Source: Ruminococcus sp.
GTDB lineage: Bacteria > Bacillota > Clostridia > Oscillospirales > Ruminococcaceae
Length of the DNA stretch: 64,000 bases
Direction of reading: 5' to 3'
Assembly: GCA_017521805.1 (NCBI GenBank)
Contig: JAFXDK010000051.1
Span: 52,469 to 116,468, forward strand
Part shown: in pieces, positions 50,590 through 60,655 of the stretch
How the letters are laid out: each line of letters begins with the position of its first letter
Numbering within the stretch: the stretch's first letter is position 1
Position numbers and translations under genes: made by a program
The notes under the pieces: model-generated
What the model saw: only the letters and a program-made list of their open reading frames with translations
Databases searched by the model: none
What the model was told of the DNA's origin: nothing

Positions 50590-52302
50590 TTACTGAAAAT
50601 TCTTTGAAAATTCGTCGTGAAGCTTCTTTTCAAGCACCTCAGCTTCAGCTCTTGTAGGCTGTTTAGCTGTGAGATATGTCTTGATTTTAGGCTCAGTACC
50701 GGAGGGGCGTACAATTACCTTTGAACCGCCCTCAAGGAAGAATGCAAGTACATTTGACTTAGGCAGAGTAAGCTCAGTTACTGCTCCGCTTGAGATGTCC
50801 TTAGATGTGCTTGCCTTGTAGTCGTCAAACTTGACAACGGGAACACCTGCAATAGCTGTAGGAGGATTATTTCTGAGAGTTGTCATAATCTCATCCATTT
50901 TGTTCATACCGCTTTCACCCTCAAATGTGAAGCTGTAAAGTGTCTGGTAGAACATACCGTACTTCTTATACATATTTTCTCTTGCTTCAAGGAGAGAAAT
51001 TCCCTGTGTGCGATAGTATGCAGCCATTTCACAGATAAGCATTGAAGCATTTACAGCGTCCTTGTCGCGTACATATGCGCCTGAAAGGTAGCCGTAGCTC
51101 TCTTCAAATCCGAAGATATAGCGGTTTTCTTCGCCCTTTTCTTCAAGGAAGCCAATCTGCTCACCGATAAACTTGAAGCCTGTGAGAACGTCGATAATCT
51201 CAACGCCGTATTCCTTACCGATAGAATTAACAATATCAGTAGTTACAATTGTTTTTACAGCAATTGGATTTTCGGGCATAATGCCTGTCTTGATGCTTTG
51301 GTCAGCGATATATTCAAGGAGCATTGCGCCAACTTCATTTCCGCTGAAAAGAGCGTAGCCGTCGCCGTCGGGAACAGCAATACCAACTCTGTCACAGTCA
51401 GGGTCAGTAGCAAGAAGCAGGTCGGGCTTTACTTCGTTGCAGTAACGGAGACCAACTTCAAGTGCCTCACGGATTTCAGGGTTCGGATAAGGACATGTTG
51501 TGAAGTTTCCGTCGGGATTCTCCTGTTCCTTAACGATAGTAACGTCAGTGATGCCGATACGCTTTAAAATCTCACGAACAGGCTTGTTACCTGTACCATT
51601 GAGGGGAGTGTATACAACTTTAAGACCGCTGGAAGCACAGAGGTCAGGGTTTATAGCCTCAGCAAGAACCTTTTCATAGTAAGCCTCAATAACATCGTTT
51701 CCGATGTACTGGATATTGCCCTTAGCAACCTCTTCGTTGAAATCAGCGGACTTTACATCGTTGAATATATCAAGGGAGTTGATTTTGTCAAGGATAATTT
51801 CAGCGCCGCGGAGAGTAATCTGACAGCCGTCATCGCCGTATACCTTATATCCGTTGTATTTAGCAGGGTTGTGGCTTGCAGTAACCATAATACCACCCTG
51901 ACAATTCAGCTGACGTACAGCAAAAGAAAGGCAGGGAGTAGGCATAAGCTCAGTGTAGATATGTACCTTGATACCGTTTGCGGCAAGAACCTCAGCAGCA
52001 GCCTTTGAGAAAACATCGCTCTTTATACGGCTATCGTAAGAAACAGCAACAGCGGGATTCTTGTATTCCTGATTGAGATAGTCAGCAAAGCCCTGAGTAG
52101 CTCGTCTTACCGTATAGATATTCATACGGTTTGTACCTGCGCCGATAACGCCGCGAAGTCCGCCTGTACCGAATTCAAGGTCGCGGTAGAATCTGTCGTT
52201 TATAGCCTCGTCGTCATTTTTTATGCTTTCAAGCTCTGTAATAAGGTCAGCGTCAGCCTTAGCATTTTCGCACCAGAGTGAATAAAGTTCCTTTTCGTTC
52301 AT
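50590..52302 (-). CDS. Phosphohexomutase (phosphoglucomutase/phosphomannomutase)
   Basis: 570 aa. Alpha-D-phosphohexomutase with the four usual domains: RYDSRIKSD-like start, the phosphoserine loop GGIMVTASHNPAKYNGYKVYG, the metal loop LATDPDCDRVGIAV (DxDxD), the sugar loop FGFEESYGYLSG and the phosphate loop IIVRPSGTEPKIKTY-type. The length of about 570 and the GFEESYG loop fit the PGM2-type phosphoglucomutase of Firmicutes. It interconverts glucose-1- and glucose-6-phosphate, feeding both glycolysis from phosphorolysis products and envelope sugars. GGAGG site before ATG. Confidence 0.93.
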   Translation of the reverse strand: MNEKELYSLWCENAKADADLITELESIKNDDEAINDRFYRDLEFGTGGLRGVIGAGTNRMNIYTVRRATQGFADYLNQEYKNPAVAVSYDSRIKSDVFSKAAAEVLAANGIKVHIYTELMPTPCLSFAVRQLNCQGGIMVTASHNPAKYNGYKVYGDDGCQITLRGAEIILDKINSLDIFNDVKSADFNEEVAKGNIQYIGNDVIEAYYEKVLAEAINPDLCASSGLKVVYTPLNGTGNKPVREILKRIGITDVTIVKEQENPDGNFTTCPYPNPEIREALEVGLRYCNEVKPDLLLATDPDCDRVGIAVPDGDGYALFSGNEVGAMLLEYIADQSIKTGIMPENPIAVKTIVTTDIVNSIGKEYGVEIIDVLTGFKFIGEQIGFLEEKGEENRYIFGFEESYGYLSGAYVRDKDAVNASMLICEMAAYYRTQGISLLEARENMYKKYGMFYQTLYSFTFEGESGMNKMDEIMTTLRNNPPTAIAGVPVVKFDDYKASTSKDISSGAVTELTLPKSNVLAFFLEGGSKVIVRPSGTEPKIKTYLTAKQPTRAEAEVLEKKLHDEFSKNFQ

Positions 52303-52467
52303 TATAAAATACCTCCAGAAAGATATATTGCATTTGCATAATTTCCTAAACCAATAAACAATTATCCCTTAAGACACAAATACACTTTATATTATACCAT
52401 ATTTTTTCAGATTTGAAAATATCTAAACTTATATGTATTTGATATCTGTTCTATAATGTAAATATAT

Positions 52468-52494
52468 AAAGGCGGTGCATGACACACCGCCTTT
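52468..52494 (-). terminator. Terminator of the S41 protease gene
   Basis: A 10-bp perfect stem (52468-52477 with 52485-52494), directly after the stop codon. Confidence 0.75.
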
Positions 52495-52497
52495 CAG

Positions 52498-53667
52498 CTA
52501 TTCAATCATCATTTGTTGTACTATTTCAACTGCTTTGTTGTACTGCATATCAATTCCGTCATCTCCGTTTTCTACAGGAAAATCGGGAGTTATACCAATT
52601 CCGTCATAACATTCGGAATATGCAGTCCTGTATTCCGCAACTGTAAGAATCAGCGCGCCGCCGTCCTCCAGCTCTGTGATATCCTGCATAACACCTTTAC
52701 CATATGTCTGCTCGCCAACAATTGCAGCCTTTCCGAAATCGCGGAGAGAGGCGGCAAAAAGCTCTGCAGCACTCGCTGTCTGTCTGTCAACTATAACTGA
52801 CATGGGAAGTTTCAGCTCTGAGGAATCGGAATAAATCAATGTTTCTGTGTGACCGTCCTTATATTCCGATGTTGCAATGATTCCCTCTGGAAGCAGTGGG
52901 TCAAGACATTCTTCAAGAGCAGAAACAAGTCCGCCGCCGTTTCCTCTTAAATCAAATATTATTGCTCTTGCGCCGTTTGCTGTAAGTCTTTCAAGGGCTT
53001 CGATAAACTGCTCAGGAGTATTCTCCTTGAAACTGTTTATCTTGATAAAGCCAATGAGATTTCCAAGCATTTCCGCTTCAACGGTAGTTACCACAATTGA
53101 GCGTCGTGTAAAGGTATATTCCGTATCTTTACCGTCGCGGCGGACAGTTAGAGTAACTGTAGAGCCCTCTGTACCTTTCATAGCGTCGGCAGCTTCGGAG
53201 AATCCCACTTCCTTTACGTCAATGCCGTCAATGGTGGTGATAAGGTCGTCTTTGAGAAGTCCTGAATCTGCGGCAGGGGAGCTGCTGATAATCTCAGAAA
53301 TGCGGATATATCCGCTTTCGTCCTCCGTAATTGTCAGTCCAAGACCGACAAGAGTACCTGAATTTTCGTTGAGTTCTGTCAGATATTCCTCTTCCGTAAG
53401 ATAGCGGGAGTACTTATCATCAAGTCCTTGAACATAGCCTTTCAGAATCCCGTCCTCCAGTGTCTGCTCGTTTATATCGCCGAAATATGATTCACGGACA
53501 ACAGTATCAAGGGATTGCAGGGCTTCATATTTCTTACCCTTTTCATTAACGTCCATAACCTTTGTATTGAAGCTCTGGAGAGAGAAAAAAGAAGTGAGGA
53601 TAAATGTCACTGCAATTGATACAGCAATAAGACTGAGAGCCAGTCCAAGACTTATTTTTTTGTTCAT
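52498..53667 (-). CDS. S41 carboxyl-terminal processing protease (CtpA/CtpB)
   Basis: 389 aa from ATG 53667 (AAGGAG 7 nt upstream). An N-terminal membrane helix (about 5-27) leads to an extracytoplasmic PDZ domain (about 95-175: LVGLGLTITEDESGYIRISEIISSSPAADSGL) and the S41 core. The core has FDLRGNGGGLVSALEECLDPLL, the nucleophile in TASAAELFA (Ser) and the general-base Lys in TYGKGVMQ. The family trims or degrades exported proteins. It lies 74 nt downstream of the M23 hydrolase, the common ftsEX-envC-ctp arrangement, and may activate or degrade that hydrolase. Confidence 0.93.
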   Translation of the reverse strand: MNKKISLGLALSLIAVSIAVTFILTSFFSLQSFNTKVMDVNEKGKKYEALQSLDTVVRESYFGDINEQTLEDGILKGYVQGLDDKYSRYLTEEEYLTELNENSGTLVGLGLTITEDESGYIRISEIISSSPAADSGLLKDDLITTIDGIDVKEVGFSEAADAMKGTEGSTVTLTVRRDGKDTEYTFTRRSIVVTTVEAEMLGNLIGFIKINSFKENTPEQFIEALERLTANGARAIIFDLRGNGGGLVSALEECLDPLLPEGIIATSEYKDGHTETLIYSDSSELKLPMSVIVDRQTASAAELFAASLRDFGKAAIVGEQTYGKGVMQDITELEDGGALILTVAEYRTAYSECYDGIGITPDFPVENGDDGIDMQYNKAVEIVQQMMIE

Positions 53668-53699
53668 ACACATTCTCCTTGATAATTATAAGCAAGCAA

Positions 53700-53729
53700 A
53701 CACCGCACAGAAAACTCCTTGTGCGGTGT
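53700..53729 (-). terminator. Terminator-like hairpin after the M23 gene
   Basis: A 10-bp perfect stem ACACCGCACA/TGTGCGGTGT (53700-53709 with 53720-53729) with a moderate T content after it on the reverse strand. Confidence 0.6.
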
Positions 53730-53741
53730 CAATATAACTTT

Positions 53742-55121
53742 TTATGGACCTACATAGTTAAGGGGATTCTGAGCAACTCCGTTTACACGTATTTCAAAGT
53801 GGAGATGTGCTCCTGTTGAATGACCTGTACAGCCGATAGAACCAATTGTATCTCCCTGTTTGACATAGTCGCCTACAGATACCCATGCAGATGTCATATG
53901 AGCGTAAATTGTGGAATATGTACCGTCATGGGAGATAAGCACATAGTTTCCGTAGCCGCCGCCGCATCCGCAGCTGTAATTTTTAGCAAAGTTGTGAGTA
54001 CAGCTGTTTACAACGGCTATAACTGTTCCTGACTGAGATGCTACACAAGCACCGCCCATAATTCCGCCGTCGCCAACGTCAACACCGTTGTGATTTGTGC
54101 CCCAGCGAGGACCAAAATAGCTTGTAATGTAACTGAATCCAGGTGCAGGCCATGCAAATCCGCTCTGTGAGGGAGTTACAGGAATATATGTTGGATGTGA
54201 AGGTGCAGATACACTTCCGCCGCCTGTGTTGTTATTCTGCTGTTGCTGCTGCTGGAGTCGCTTCTGTTCCTCCTCCCAAAGTCTCTGGGCTTCCTGTTTC
54301 TGACGCTCAATTTCAGCATACCAAGCGTCTTCCTCAGCCTTTAACTGAGCCTGTTCAGCTTCAACTTCTGCCTTATCACGTTCAAGTTCAGACTGTTCAC
54401 GTGCAATACGGTCAATTTCGTACTGGGTATACTGCATTTTTTCATAAAGAACAGCGATTTCAGCGGCTTTTTCTTCCTTGCGCTTATTCTGCTCTTCAAG
54501 CTTCATTGAAAGATTAAGTTTTTCTCTTTCCAAGTCCTTTTTGGACTGTTCAAGGCTTTCAATCTTATTAACAATGTCGTCAATTAACTTATCATCATAT
54601 TCTGCAATACGGTTAATCATATGAACTCTTGACATCATATCATAAAAGCTTGAAGAACCAAGCACTATTGAAGCGGAAGTGTCATTTCCGCTCATGTACA
54701 TCATACAGAGACGCTGTTTGAAAAGCTCGATATTCTCGTCAATTGCAGTCTGCTGATTTACAATATCAGCGTCAAGATTGGCAATATTTGTTTCTGTAGC
54801 AGATATATCCGCCTTTATAGCTTCAAGTTCTGCATTGAGCAGATTGATATTTTCTTGTATAATATCAATTTGCTCTTCAAGATAAGCAGCCTGCTGCTTT
54901 TCCTGATTCTTATCGCCTTCAAGGTCGGATATCTGAGATTCAAGAGCCGCAATTTTCTCGGCATTAGCCTTTCTCTGCTCCTGAATTTCCGCAATAGTTC
55001 TTGCAGCTTCAACAGTGCTTCCTTCATTTGTTAATTTCGGATAGCAGGCAATTATGCCAAGTGATAAAGCTGAACAAGTCATAAAAGCAAGAACCTTTCG
55101 GGCATATTTTAACTTGTACAT
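53742..55121 (-). CDS. EnvC-like M23 peptidoglycan hydrolase with coiled-coil
   Basis: 459 aa. A signal peptide (about 1-30) is followed by two long coiled-coil stretches (about 40-135 and 170-285) interrupted by an IVLGSSSFYDMMSRVHMI segment. A Gln/Asn/Gly linker then leads to the LytM/M23 domain (about 320-459): GVDVG near the metal site, a Cys-rich insertion THNFAKNYSCGCGGGYGNY, YSTIYAHM and HLHFEIRVNG. The HxH and upstream His/Asp of M23 are present. By homology with EnvC/PcsB it is positioned at division sites by FtsEX, whose genes are directly upstream (39 nt), and either cuts peptidoglycan itself or activates another hydrolase. Confidence 0.9.
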   Translation of the reverse strand: MYKLKYARKVLAFMTCSALSLGIIACYPKLTNEGSTVEAARTIAEIQEQRKANAEKIAALESQISDLEGDKNQEKQQAAYLEEQIDIIQENINLLNAELEAIKADISATETNIANLDADIVNQQTAIDENIELFKQRLCMMYMSGNDTSASIVLGSSSFYDMMSRVHMINRIAEYDDKLIDDIVNKIESLEQSKKDLEREKLNLSMKLEEQNKRKEEKAAEIAVLYEKMQYTQYEIDRIAREQSELERDKAEVEAEQAQLKAEEDAWYAEIERQKQEAQRLWEEEQKRLQQQQQQNNNTGGGSVSAPSHPTYIPVTPSQSGFAWPAPGFSYITSYFGPRWGTNHNGVDVGDGGIMGGACVASQSGTVIAVVNSCTHNFAKNYSCGCGGGYGNYVLISHDGTYSTIYAHMTSAWVSVGDYVKQGDTIGSIGCTGHSTGAHLHFEIRVNGVAQNPLNYVGP

Positions 55122-55160
55122 CGGTAAAATGCTCCTTTCGTGAGAGGTAACGCATAAATT

Positions 55161-56066
55161 TTATACGTCAAGATGTTTACGTGTGCTTACAACGCTTCCG
55201 AAAGCTCCTACAAGAGAGCCGACAAAAAGATAAGCAAGTCCACAGGGAACACGTATATCGGCAAAGGGAATGATGCTTCCTGCACCAAAAGCGTTTATAA
55301 GCATACCTTGTGCCACGATTATGTTATAAACTGAGCGATAAATTGCCCACGTTATAAAGAATGCGCCTGCCCCTGAAAAAAATCCCGTAACAAGTCCCTC
55401 TACAAAGAAAGGGGTTCTGATAAATGCGTTTGTTGCGCCTACGTATTTCATAATCTGAATCTCCTCACGGCGAGAGAATACACTTGCCTTTGTTGTGTTG
55501 GAGATCATAATCATTGATACAGCTGCAAGAGCAACTATAGCTGCACTTGCTATAAGAGTGACAACTCTGCGGAGCTCACGGAGGAACTCGGCAACCTGTG
55601 GTGAAGAATCGGCACTCTGAATATTTTCGATTCGCGTAATGGCATCTACTGTAGCGCGGAGCTGTTCGTTATCAATAACAGTCACGCTGAATCCGTCGGG
55701 CATAAACTGGTAATCATTGATATAATCAAAAATTTCCTTGCCCTGAGAAATCTGATTCTGCATACGCTCATAGGCTTCTTTTTTTGATATATACGTTACA
55801 GTACCGACGTTTTCAATATTTCTTAGCTGTTCGCCGATTTCGTCAACACGCTCCTGAGGTGTGTCAGTTTCAACATAAACAGCAATTTCATTCTGATTTC
55901 CCAGACCGAGAATCATGGAGTTCATATTGATGTAGAAAAGTACTGAGCAGCCTACAAGAAGCAGTGAAATCAGCAGAACACAGAATGTGGCAAAAGCCAT
56001 CATTTTGTTTTTCCAGATATTTTCTATACCTTGATTTGTGAGGTATTTTATACCGCTTATTTTCAT
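55161..56066 (-). CDS. ftsX: Cell division permease-like protein FtsX
   Basis: 301 aa with four membrane helices and one large extracellular loop between the first two (about 50-160), the FtsX topology. [28 protein letters not shown] opens the protein and SVFSRREEIQIMKYVGATNAFIRTPFFVEGLVTGFFSGAGAFF marks the conserved cytosolic turn. It overlaps ftsE by ATGA. FtsX transmits ATPase motion of FtsE to the periplasmic hydrolase partner encoded next. Confidence 0.95.
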   Translation of the reverse strand: MKISGIKYLTNQGIENIWKNKMMAFATFCVLLISLLLVGCSVLFYINMNSMILGLGNQNEIAVYVETDTPQERVDEIGEQLRNIENVGTVTYISKKEAYERMQNQISQGKEIFDYINDYQFMPDGFSVTVIDNEQLRATVDAITRIENIQSADSSPQVAEFLRELRRVVTLIASAAIVALAAVSMIMISNTTKASVFSRREEIQIMKYVGATNAFIRTPFFVEGLVTGFFSGAGAFFITWAIYRSVYNIIVAQGMLINAFGAGSIIPFADIRVPCGLAYLFVGSLVGAFGSVVSTRKHLDV

Positions 56067-56911
56067 TCTTCTGCACCTCCCTGATTTGCGGCGGTGCTTG
56101 TTATAGCGGCGATAACATCGTCTACATAGGGAGTGCTGTTATCGTACATATCACTTTCTGGCATTGGATAATTGTGATTCTGACGGGCGGCATTTTCCAT
56201 AGCCTGAGCAAGTTCAACTTCGGGGAGTATTTCAGAATTTGTACCAGTTACAACCTCGTCATAAACAATTTCGCCGTTGGTGATGTTGATAATTCTGCCG
56301 CCGAAATGACGGACAAGATCATGTTCGTGGGTAACCATGAGTATTGTTGTACCTTGATCGTTGATACCTTTGAGCAATTCAACAATTTCATAGGAGAGCT
56401 CAGGGTCGATGTTACCCGTAGGCTCGTCCGCAATAATAAGCTGTGGGTCGTTTACGAGAGCTCTGGCAATTGCAACACGCTGCTTTTCGCCGCCTGAAAG
56501 CTCGTCCGGATATGAATTTGTCTTTGCGTGAAGCCCAACAAGACTTATAACATATGGAACTCTTTTTCTGATATATTTCAATGGTGCGTCCAGAACACGA
56601 AGTACGAAAGCGATATTTTCGTAAACCGTCATGGACGGAATAAGTCGGAAATCCTGAAATACAAAACCGAGAGTACGGCGGAATTCAGGGATTTTACGTT
56701 TTTTAAGCTTGCTTAAATTATAGCCGTTTACGGTAACAACACCGCTTGTCGCATCTATTTCTTTAAGCAGAAGTTTAATCATGGTACTTTTTCCCGCACC
56801 CGATGAACCTACAACGAAAGCAAAATCGCCATCGTTAATTTTGAGACTGACGTTATTCAGCGCGTCAACGCCTCCCGCATAGGTCACGGATACGTTCTGA
56901 AGCTCAACCAT
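56063..56911 (-). CDS. ftsE: Cell division ATPase FtsE
   Basis: 282 aa. ABC ATPase with Walker [10 protein letters not shown] (about 36-44), the signature [17 protein letters not shown], Walker [14 protein letters not shown] and H-loop MVTHEHD. FtsE is usually about 228 residues, so this one has about 50 extra C-terminal residues, rich in Asn/Ala and acidic. It pairs with FtsX (ATGA overlap) to form the divisome complex that controls the M23 protein downstream. Confidence 0.95.
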   Translation of the reverse strand: MVELQNVSVTYAGGVDALNNVSLKINDGDFAFVVGSSGAGKSTMIKLLLKEIDATSGVVTVNGYNLSKLKKRKIPEFRRTLGFVFQDFRLIPSMTVYENIAFVLRVLDAPLKYIRKRVPYVISLVGLHAKTNSYPDELSGGEKQRVAIARALVNDPQLIIADEPTGNIDPELSYEIVELLKGINDQGTTILMVTHEHDLVRHFGGRIINITNGEIVYDEVVTGTNSEILPEVELAQAMENAARQNHNYPMPESDMYDNSTPYVDDVIAAITSTAANQGGAEE

Positions 56912-57020
56912 GGTGTCACCTGACCTTTCTGTTGAACAGTCCGTGAACTGAGAATAAGACTTCAGTTATGTATATCTTAGGTGAAGCCTAACAGCTCACG
57001 GAGCAATATTAATGTTATAA

Positions 57021-58106
57021 TTAGAACTTAACGGGGTTAGCGGACAGATACTTCTTAACCATGAGAGCGATCTTGAAGATGATAGCGTGGTCAAACTCAC
57101 GGAGGTCAAGACCTGTCAGCTTCTTGATTTTTTCAAGTCTGTAAACGAGAGTATTTCTGTGAACGAAAAGCTTTCTTGAAGTTTCAGAAACGTTAAGATT
57201 ATTCTCAAAGAACTTCTGAATTGTGAAAAGTGTTTCGTGATCAAGAGAATCAATGCTGCCCACCTTGAATACTTCATGGAGGAAAGTCTCACAGAGAGTT
57301 GTGGGAAGGTGGTAGATAAGACGAGCAATACCAAGGTTATCATAACTTACAATTACCTTGTCTGTATCGAATACCTTACCAACTTCAAGAGCCATCTGAG
57401 CTTCCTTAAATGAACGTGCAAGGTCTTTTACGCCGATAACTGGAGTACCGATACCAACGTTTACACGGGTATAGAACTCAGAAGAAAGAGTATCAGCGAT
57501 AGATCGTGCAAGCTTTTCAAGGTCCTTGGAATCTACAGTAGACTTAAGCTCCTTAACGAGAACGATATCGGATTCTGTGATATTGAAAACGAAGTCCTTG
57601 TTCTTATCAGGGAATAGATTCTGGATAACATCGTAAGCTGAAATATCATTAGCTGAAACAATTCTGATAAGGAATACAGCACGGCTTATTTCAGCGTTGA
57701 AGTGAAGCTCACGAGCCTTGATAACGATGTCTCCTGGGAGAACGTTGTCAAGGATAACATTTTTGATGAAGTTATTTCTGTCATACTTTTCATCGTAGTA
57801 CTGCTTGATATTTGAAAGAGTTATTGCGAGAATGCTTGCATACTTTGCAGCTGCATCGTCAACACCCTCAACAAAAACAGCGTAGTCGGGCTTTACGCGT
57901 GAGCCGAAAGGCTTGTATGTATAGCCGTCACGAATAAAGATATCGTGGGAATCGCTGAGGTCGAGAGAAACGAATTCATTTGTAGTGCCTACCTTTGACA
58001 AATCGCTGCAAGCGATAATGGTAGCAGTTTCATCAACGACACCCATAGTAGTGTCGATTGTATCTCTCATCTGGTGAACTAAACCCTGAAATAATCTGTT
58101 AGACAT
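57021..58106 (-). CDS. CdaR/PucR-type transcriptional regulator
   Basis: 361 aa. The N-terminal sensor (about 1-130) has MRDTIDTTMGVVDETATIIACSD, resembling the sugar-diacid recognition domain. A middle GGDEF-like fold typical of the family (about 140-270) has VNVGIGTPVIGVKDLARSFKEAQMALEVG. The C-terminal PucR helix-turn-helix (about 300-355) reads LFTIQKFFENNLNVSETSRKLFVHRNTLVYRLEKIKKLTGLDL. Members respond to sugar acids or nucleobases. It is encoded alone in a 217-bp promoter region containing a TGTTACAATTTGTAATA dyad, a candidate autoregulatory site. Confidence 0.88.
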   Translation of the reverse strand: MSNRLFQGLVHQMRDTIDTTMGVVDETATIIACSDLSKVGTTNEFVSLDLSDSHDIFIRDGYTYKPFGSRVKPDYAVFVEGVDDAAAKYASILAITLSNIKQYYDEKYDRNNFIKNVILDNVLPGDIVIKARELHFNAEISRAVFLIRIVSANDISAYDVIQNLFPDKNKDFVFNITESDIVLVKELKSTVDSKDLEKLARSIADTLSSEFYTRVNVGIGTPVIGVKDLARSFKEAQMALEVGKVFDTDKVIVSYDNLGIARLIYHLPTTLCETFLHEVFKVGSIDSLDHETLFTIQKFFENNLNVSETSRKLFVHRNTLVYRLEKIKKLTGLDLREFDHAIIFKIALMVKKYLSANPVKF

Positions 58107-58323
58107 AAGAAAAGATTCCTTTCATTTTAAAATTTCTAAAAATGGAACACGATTCATAATATATTACAAATTGTAACATATATTTATGAATAATTCATGA
58201 ACAAACTGTTAATTTTTCTTTGAAAACCTGATTTTTCATCAAATTTTCACTGTTGACTTTGTGATAATTTCACAAGCGGTAGTAATCTTTTGTAACCGAA
58301 TAGTAACTTTTGGAAATGCAACG

Positions 58324-60090
58324 TTACATTTTCTCGGGACGGTCAATTTTAAGCATTGTAAGAACATTTCTGAGTACCTGACGTACAGCCTTGGCAAGAA
58401 CAATTCTTGAATTCATAAGCTCAGGAGTTTCAGCATTTTTTACACTGCATCCGTCGTAGAAACGGTGGAAAAGTGTAGCTGTATCAACAGCATATTTTGT
58501 AAGCTTGGAGGGATCGTAATTCTTAGCCGCAAGCTCGACTTCTCCGGGAAGTGAAGCAAGGTGACGGATAAGCTCAATTTCTCTTGAATCGCTGAGAAGT
58601 GTAAGGTCAGCAGTTTCGGGGAGTGATATACCCTCGTTTTCGAGATTCGCCATAAGGCTGCATATTCTTGCGTGAGCGTACTGAACGTAGAATACAGGAT
58701 TCTGAGATGACTTTTCAACAGCAAGGTCAAGGTCAAACTCAAACTGTGAGTTGGCTTCACGGAGGTTGAAATAGAATCTCGCAGCGTCAATCGGTATCTC
58801 GTCGAGAAGAGTGACAAGAGTAATTGCCTTACCGCTTCTCTTGGAAAGCTTGACAGTTTCGCCCTTACGTACAAGGCGAACCATTTGCATGAGGATAACA
58901 TCAAGCTTTGAAGCGTCAACACCGAGAGCAGTCAGTGCAGCTTTGAGACGAGGGACATATCCATGGTGGTCAGCACCGAGAATATTTATAGCCTTATCGA
59001 AATTACGTGTTACAAGCTTGTCATAGTGGTATGCGATATCGGGAACGATATAAGTATAAAGACCATTTGAACGGCGGAGAACAAAGTCCTTGTCCATGCC
59101 GTAATCAGTAGCCTTGAACCATACTGCGCCGTCAAGCTCGTAAGCGTTTCCGTTGGCAAGAAGCTTGTCCACGATTTCTTTTGTTTCGTTTCTCTCGTGG
59201 ATAGTGCTTTCTCTGAACCAGTTGTCATAGATTATGCGATATTTTTTAAGGTCACGCTCAAGACCTGCCACGTTAATGGGGAGAGCATAATCAACAAGAG
59301 CCTTTCTGCGCTCCTCCTCGGAGACAGAAGCAAATTTATTTCCGTTTATATCAAAGAAATTCTTTGCGTGCTCGATAATATCCATTCCGAGATATACGTC
59401 CTCAGGCATTTCGAAATCCATACCCTCGCCGCTGAGGTCGTAGATATATTTGTAAAGCTCTTCGTTGTCAGCGCATTTTTCAGCAGCGGCAATACCCTTA
59501 TCGGAGCAAAGCTGCATATAGCGTAAATCAAGGGATTTGCCGAATTTCTCTATCTGATTTCCTGCATCGTTTACGTAGAACTCACGCTCAGAGTGATACC
59601 CTGCCCATTCCAGAACGCTTGCAAGGCAGTCGCCGATAGCGCCGCCGCGTGCATTACCGATATGCATGGGACCTGTAGGATTGGCAGAAACGAATTCAAC
59701 AAGAACTCTTTTTCCTACGCCGAAATCTGTTCTGCCGTAGCTGTCGTTTTCATCGAGAACATTCTGGACAGCATCGGCAAACCATTTTTTATTGAGGAAG
59801 AAGTTCATAAATCCCGGACCTGCAATTTCAGCGCGGTCAAAAACAGAGCCGTTGAGGTCAATTTTTTCGCATATCAGTTCAGCGATTTTTCTCGGAGACA
59901 TCTTGAATGCCTTTGCGCAAACCATAGCAGTATTTGCGGCAAAATCGCCATGGGATTTGTCCGCGGGAATCTCAACTGTAAAATTCGGGACAGGTTCTGC
60001 AGGAGCAGCTCCCTCTGAAACAAGTTTGCCCAGAGCCTCTATAATAAGTTCGCGGAGTTGGTTGGAAGCGGATTTGATAAGGTCTGACAT
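58324..60090 (-). CDS. argS: Arginyl-tRNA synthetase
   Basis: 588 aa. The N-terminal ArgRS additional domain (about 1-105) includes IPADKSHGDFAANTAM. The class I core has SANPTGPMHIGNARGG (HIGN about 143-146) and the KLSKRSGKAITL loop in place of KMSKS. The C-terminal DALR anticodon domain ends FYDGCSVKNAETPELMNSRIVLAKAVRQVLRNVLTMLKIDRPEKM. It follows the DUF1934 gene, as in other Firmicutes, but a small repeat element has inserted between them. AAAGGAA site before ATG. Confidence 0.96.
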   Translation of the reverse strand: MSDLIKSASNQLRELIIEALGKLVSEGAAPAEPVPNFTVEIPADKSHGDFAANTAMVCAKAFKMSPRKIAELICEKIDLNGSVFDRAEIAGPGFMNFFLNKKWFADAVQNVLDENDSYGRTDFGVGKRVLVEFVSANPTGPMHIGNARGGAIGDCLASVLEWAGYHSEREFYVNDAGNQIEKFGKSLDLRYMQLCSDKGIAAAEKCADNEELYKYIYDLSGEGMDFEMPEDVYLGMDIIEHAKNFFDINGNKFASVSEEERRKALVDYALPINVAGLERDLKKYRIIYDNWFRESTIHERNETKEIVDKLLANGNAYELDGAVWFKATDYGMDKDFVLRRSNGLYTYIVPDIAYHYDKLVTRNFDKAINILGADHHGYVPRLKAALTALGVDASKLDVILMQMVRLVRKGETVKLSKRSGKAITLVTLLDEIPIDAARFYFNLREANSQFEFDLDLAVEKSSQNPVFYVQYAHARICSLMANLENEGISLPETADLTLLSDSREIELIRHLASLPGEVELAAKNYDPSKLTKYAVDTATLFHRFYDGCSVKNAETPELMNSRIVLAKAVRQVLRNVLTMLKIDRPEKM

Positions 60091-60144
60091 CTTTTTATTC
60101 CTTTCTTTATATATGGTTCACAGGCGGCGGAATGAATCGCCTAT

Positions 60145-60213
60145 AGGGAAGCTCTAAAAACCTCACTCACGGCTTGAAATTTCGCTCGTGTTCCGGTTTT
60201 TAGAGAACCCCCT
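60145..60213. mobile_element. MITE-like element, internally deleted copy B (69 bp)
   Basis: It keeps both terminal arms seen in copy A (AGGGAAGCTCTAAAAACCTC and, inverted, the GGTTTTTAGAGAACCCC end) but lacks about 100 bp of the middle. It lies between the DUF1934 gene and argS. Confidence 0.8.
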
Positions 60214-60216
60214 GTA

Positions 60217-60627
60217 TTATTGTATAGTCATAATCAGCTCATTGTCTGAAAGAGGGGCAGCGTTTAAATCAAGGGAATATTTAAGATAAAGCTTGCCATT
60301 TTCAGCAATTGTGTTGTCAACATTATGGGTATATATACCAAGCTGCATACTACCGTAGGGCGTTTCGTACTGGCAGAAATGTTTTTTTCCCACTTCAAGA
60401 GAAAGCACGGAATTTGCAGTACCCTCACGGGTAATATATGCCGAAATACCATCGGTTTTGATAGTGGTTACAGAGCCCTCAAAGCCTGTAGCTTCGGTAT
60501 CTTCATAAGAGATTACATCGAATCTGCCTGATTTTGTATGTCTAGCTTGGGTGATAAGCTCAGTTTCGCATTTTTCGCCGTCCTGCCATTGAATACTGGT
60601 CAAGGAAATCATAACATTACTTTTCAA
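60217..60627 (-). CDS. DUF1934 calycin-like protein (YwiB family)
   Basis: 136 aa if the TTG at 60627 is used; this follows AAGGA and yields MKSNVMISLTSIQWQDGE, the usual family N-terminus. A longer reading starting inside the upstream ddl-like gene is possible but lacks a good site. The beta-strand run SYEDTEATGFEGSVTTIKTDGISAYITREG and the C-terminal YSLDLNAAPLSDNELIMTIQ match DUF1934/YwiB. In Bacillus the equivalent gene also neighbours argS. Function unknown; the fold is a lipocalin-like barrel. Confidence 0.8.
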   Translation of the reverse strand: MKSNVMISLTSIQWQDGEKCETELITQARHTKSGRFDVISYEDTEATGFEGSVTTIKTDGISAYITREGTANSVLSLEVGKKHFCQYETPYGSMQLGIYTHNVDNTIAENGKLYLKYSLDLNAAPLSDNELIMTIQ

Positions 60628-60655
60628 AGAAGTTTCATCCTTACTTTTTATAGAA

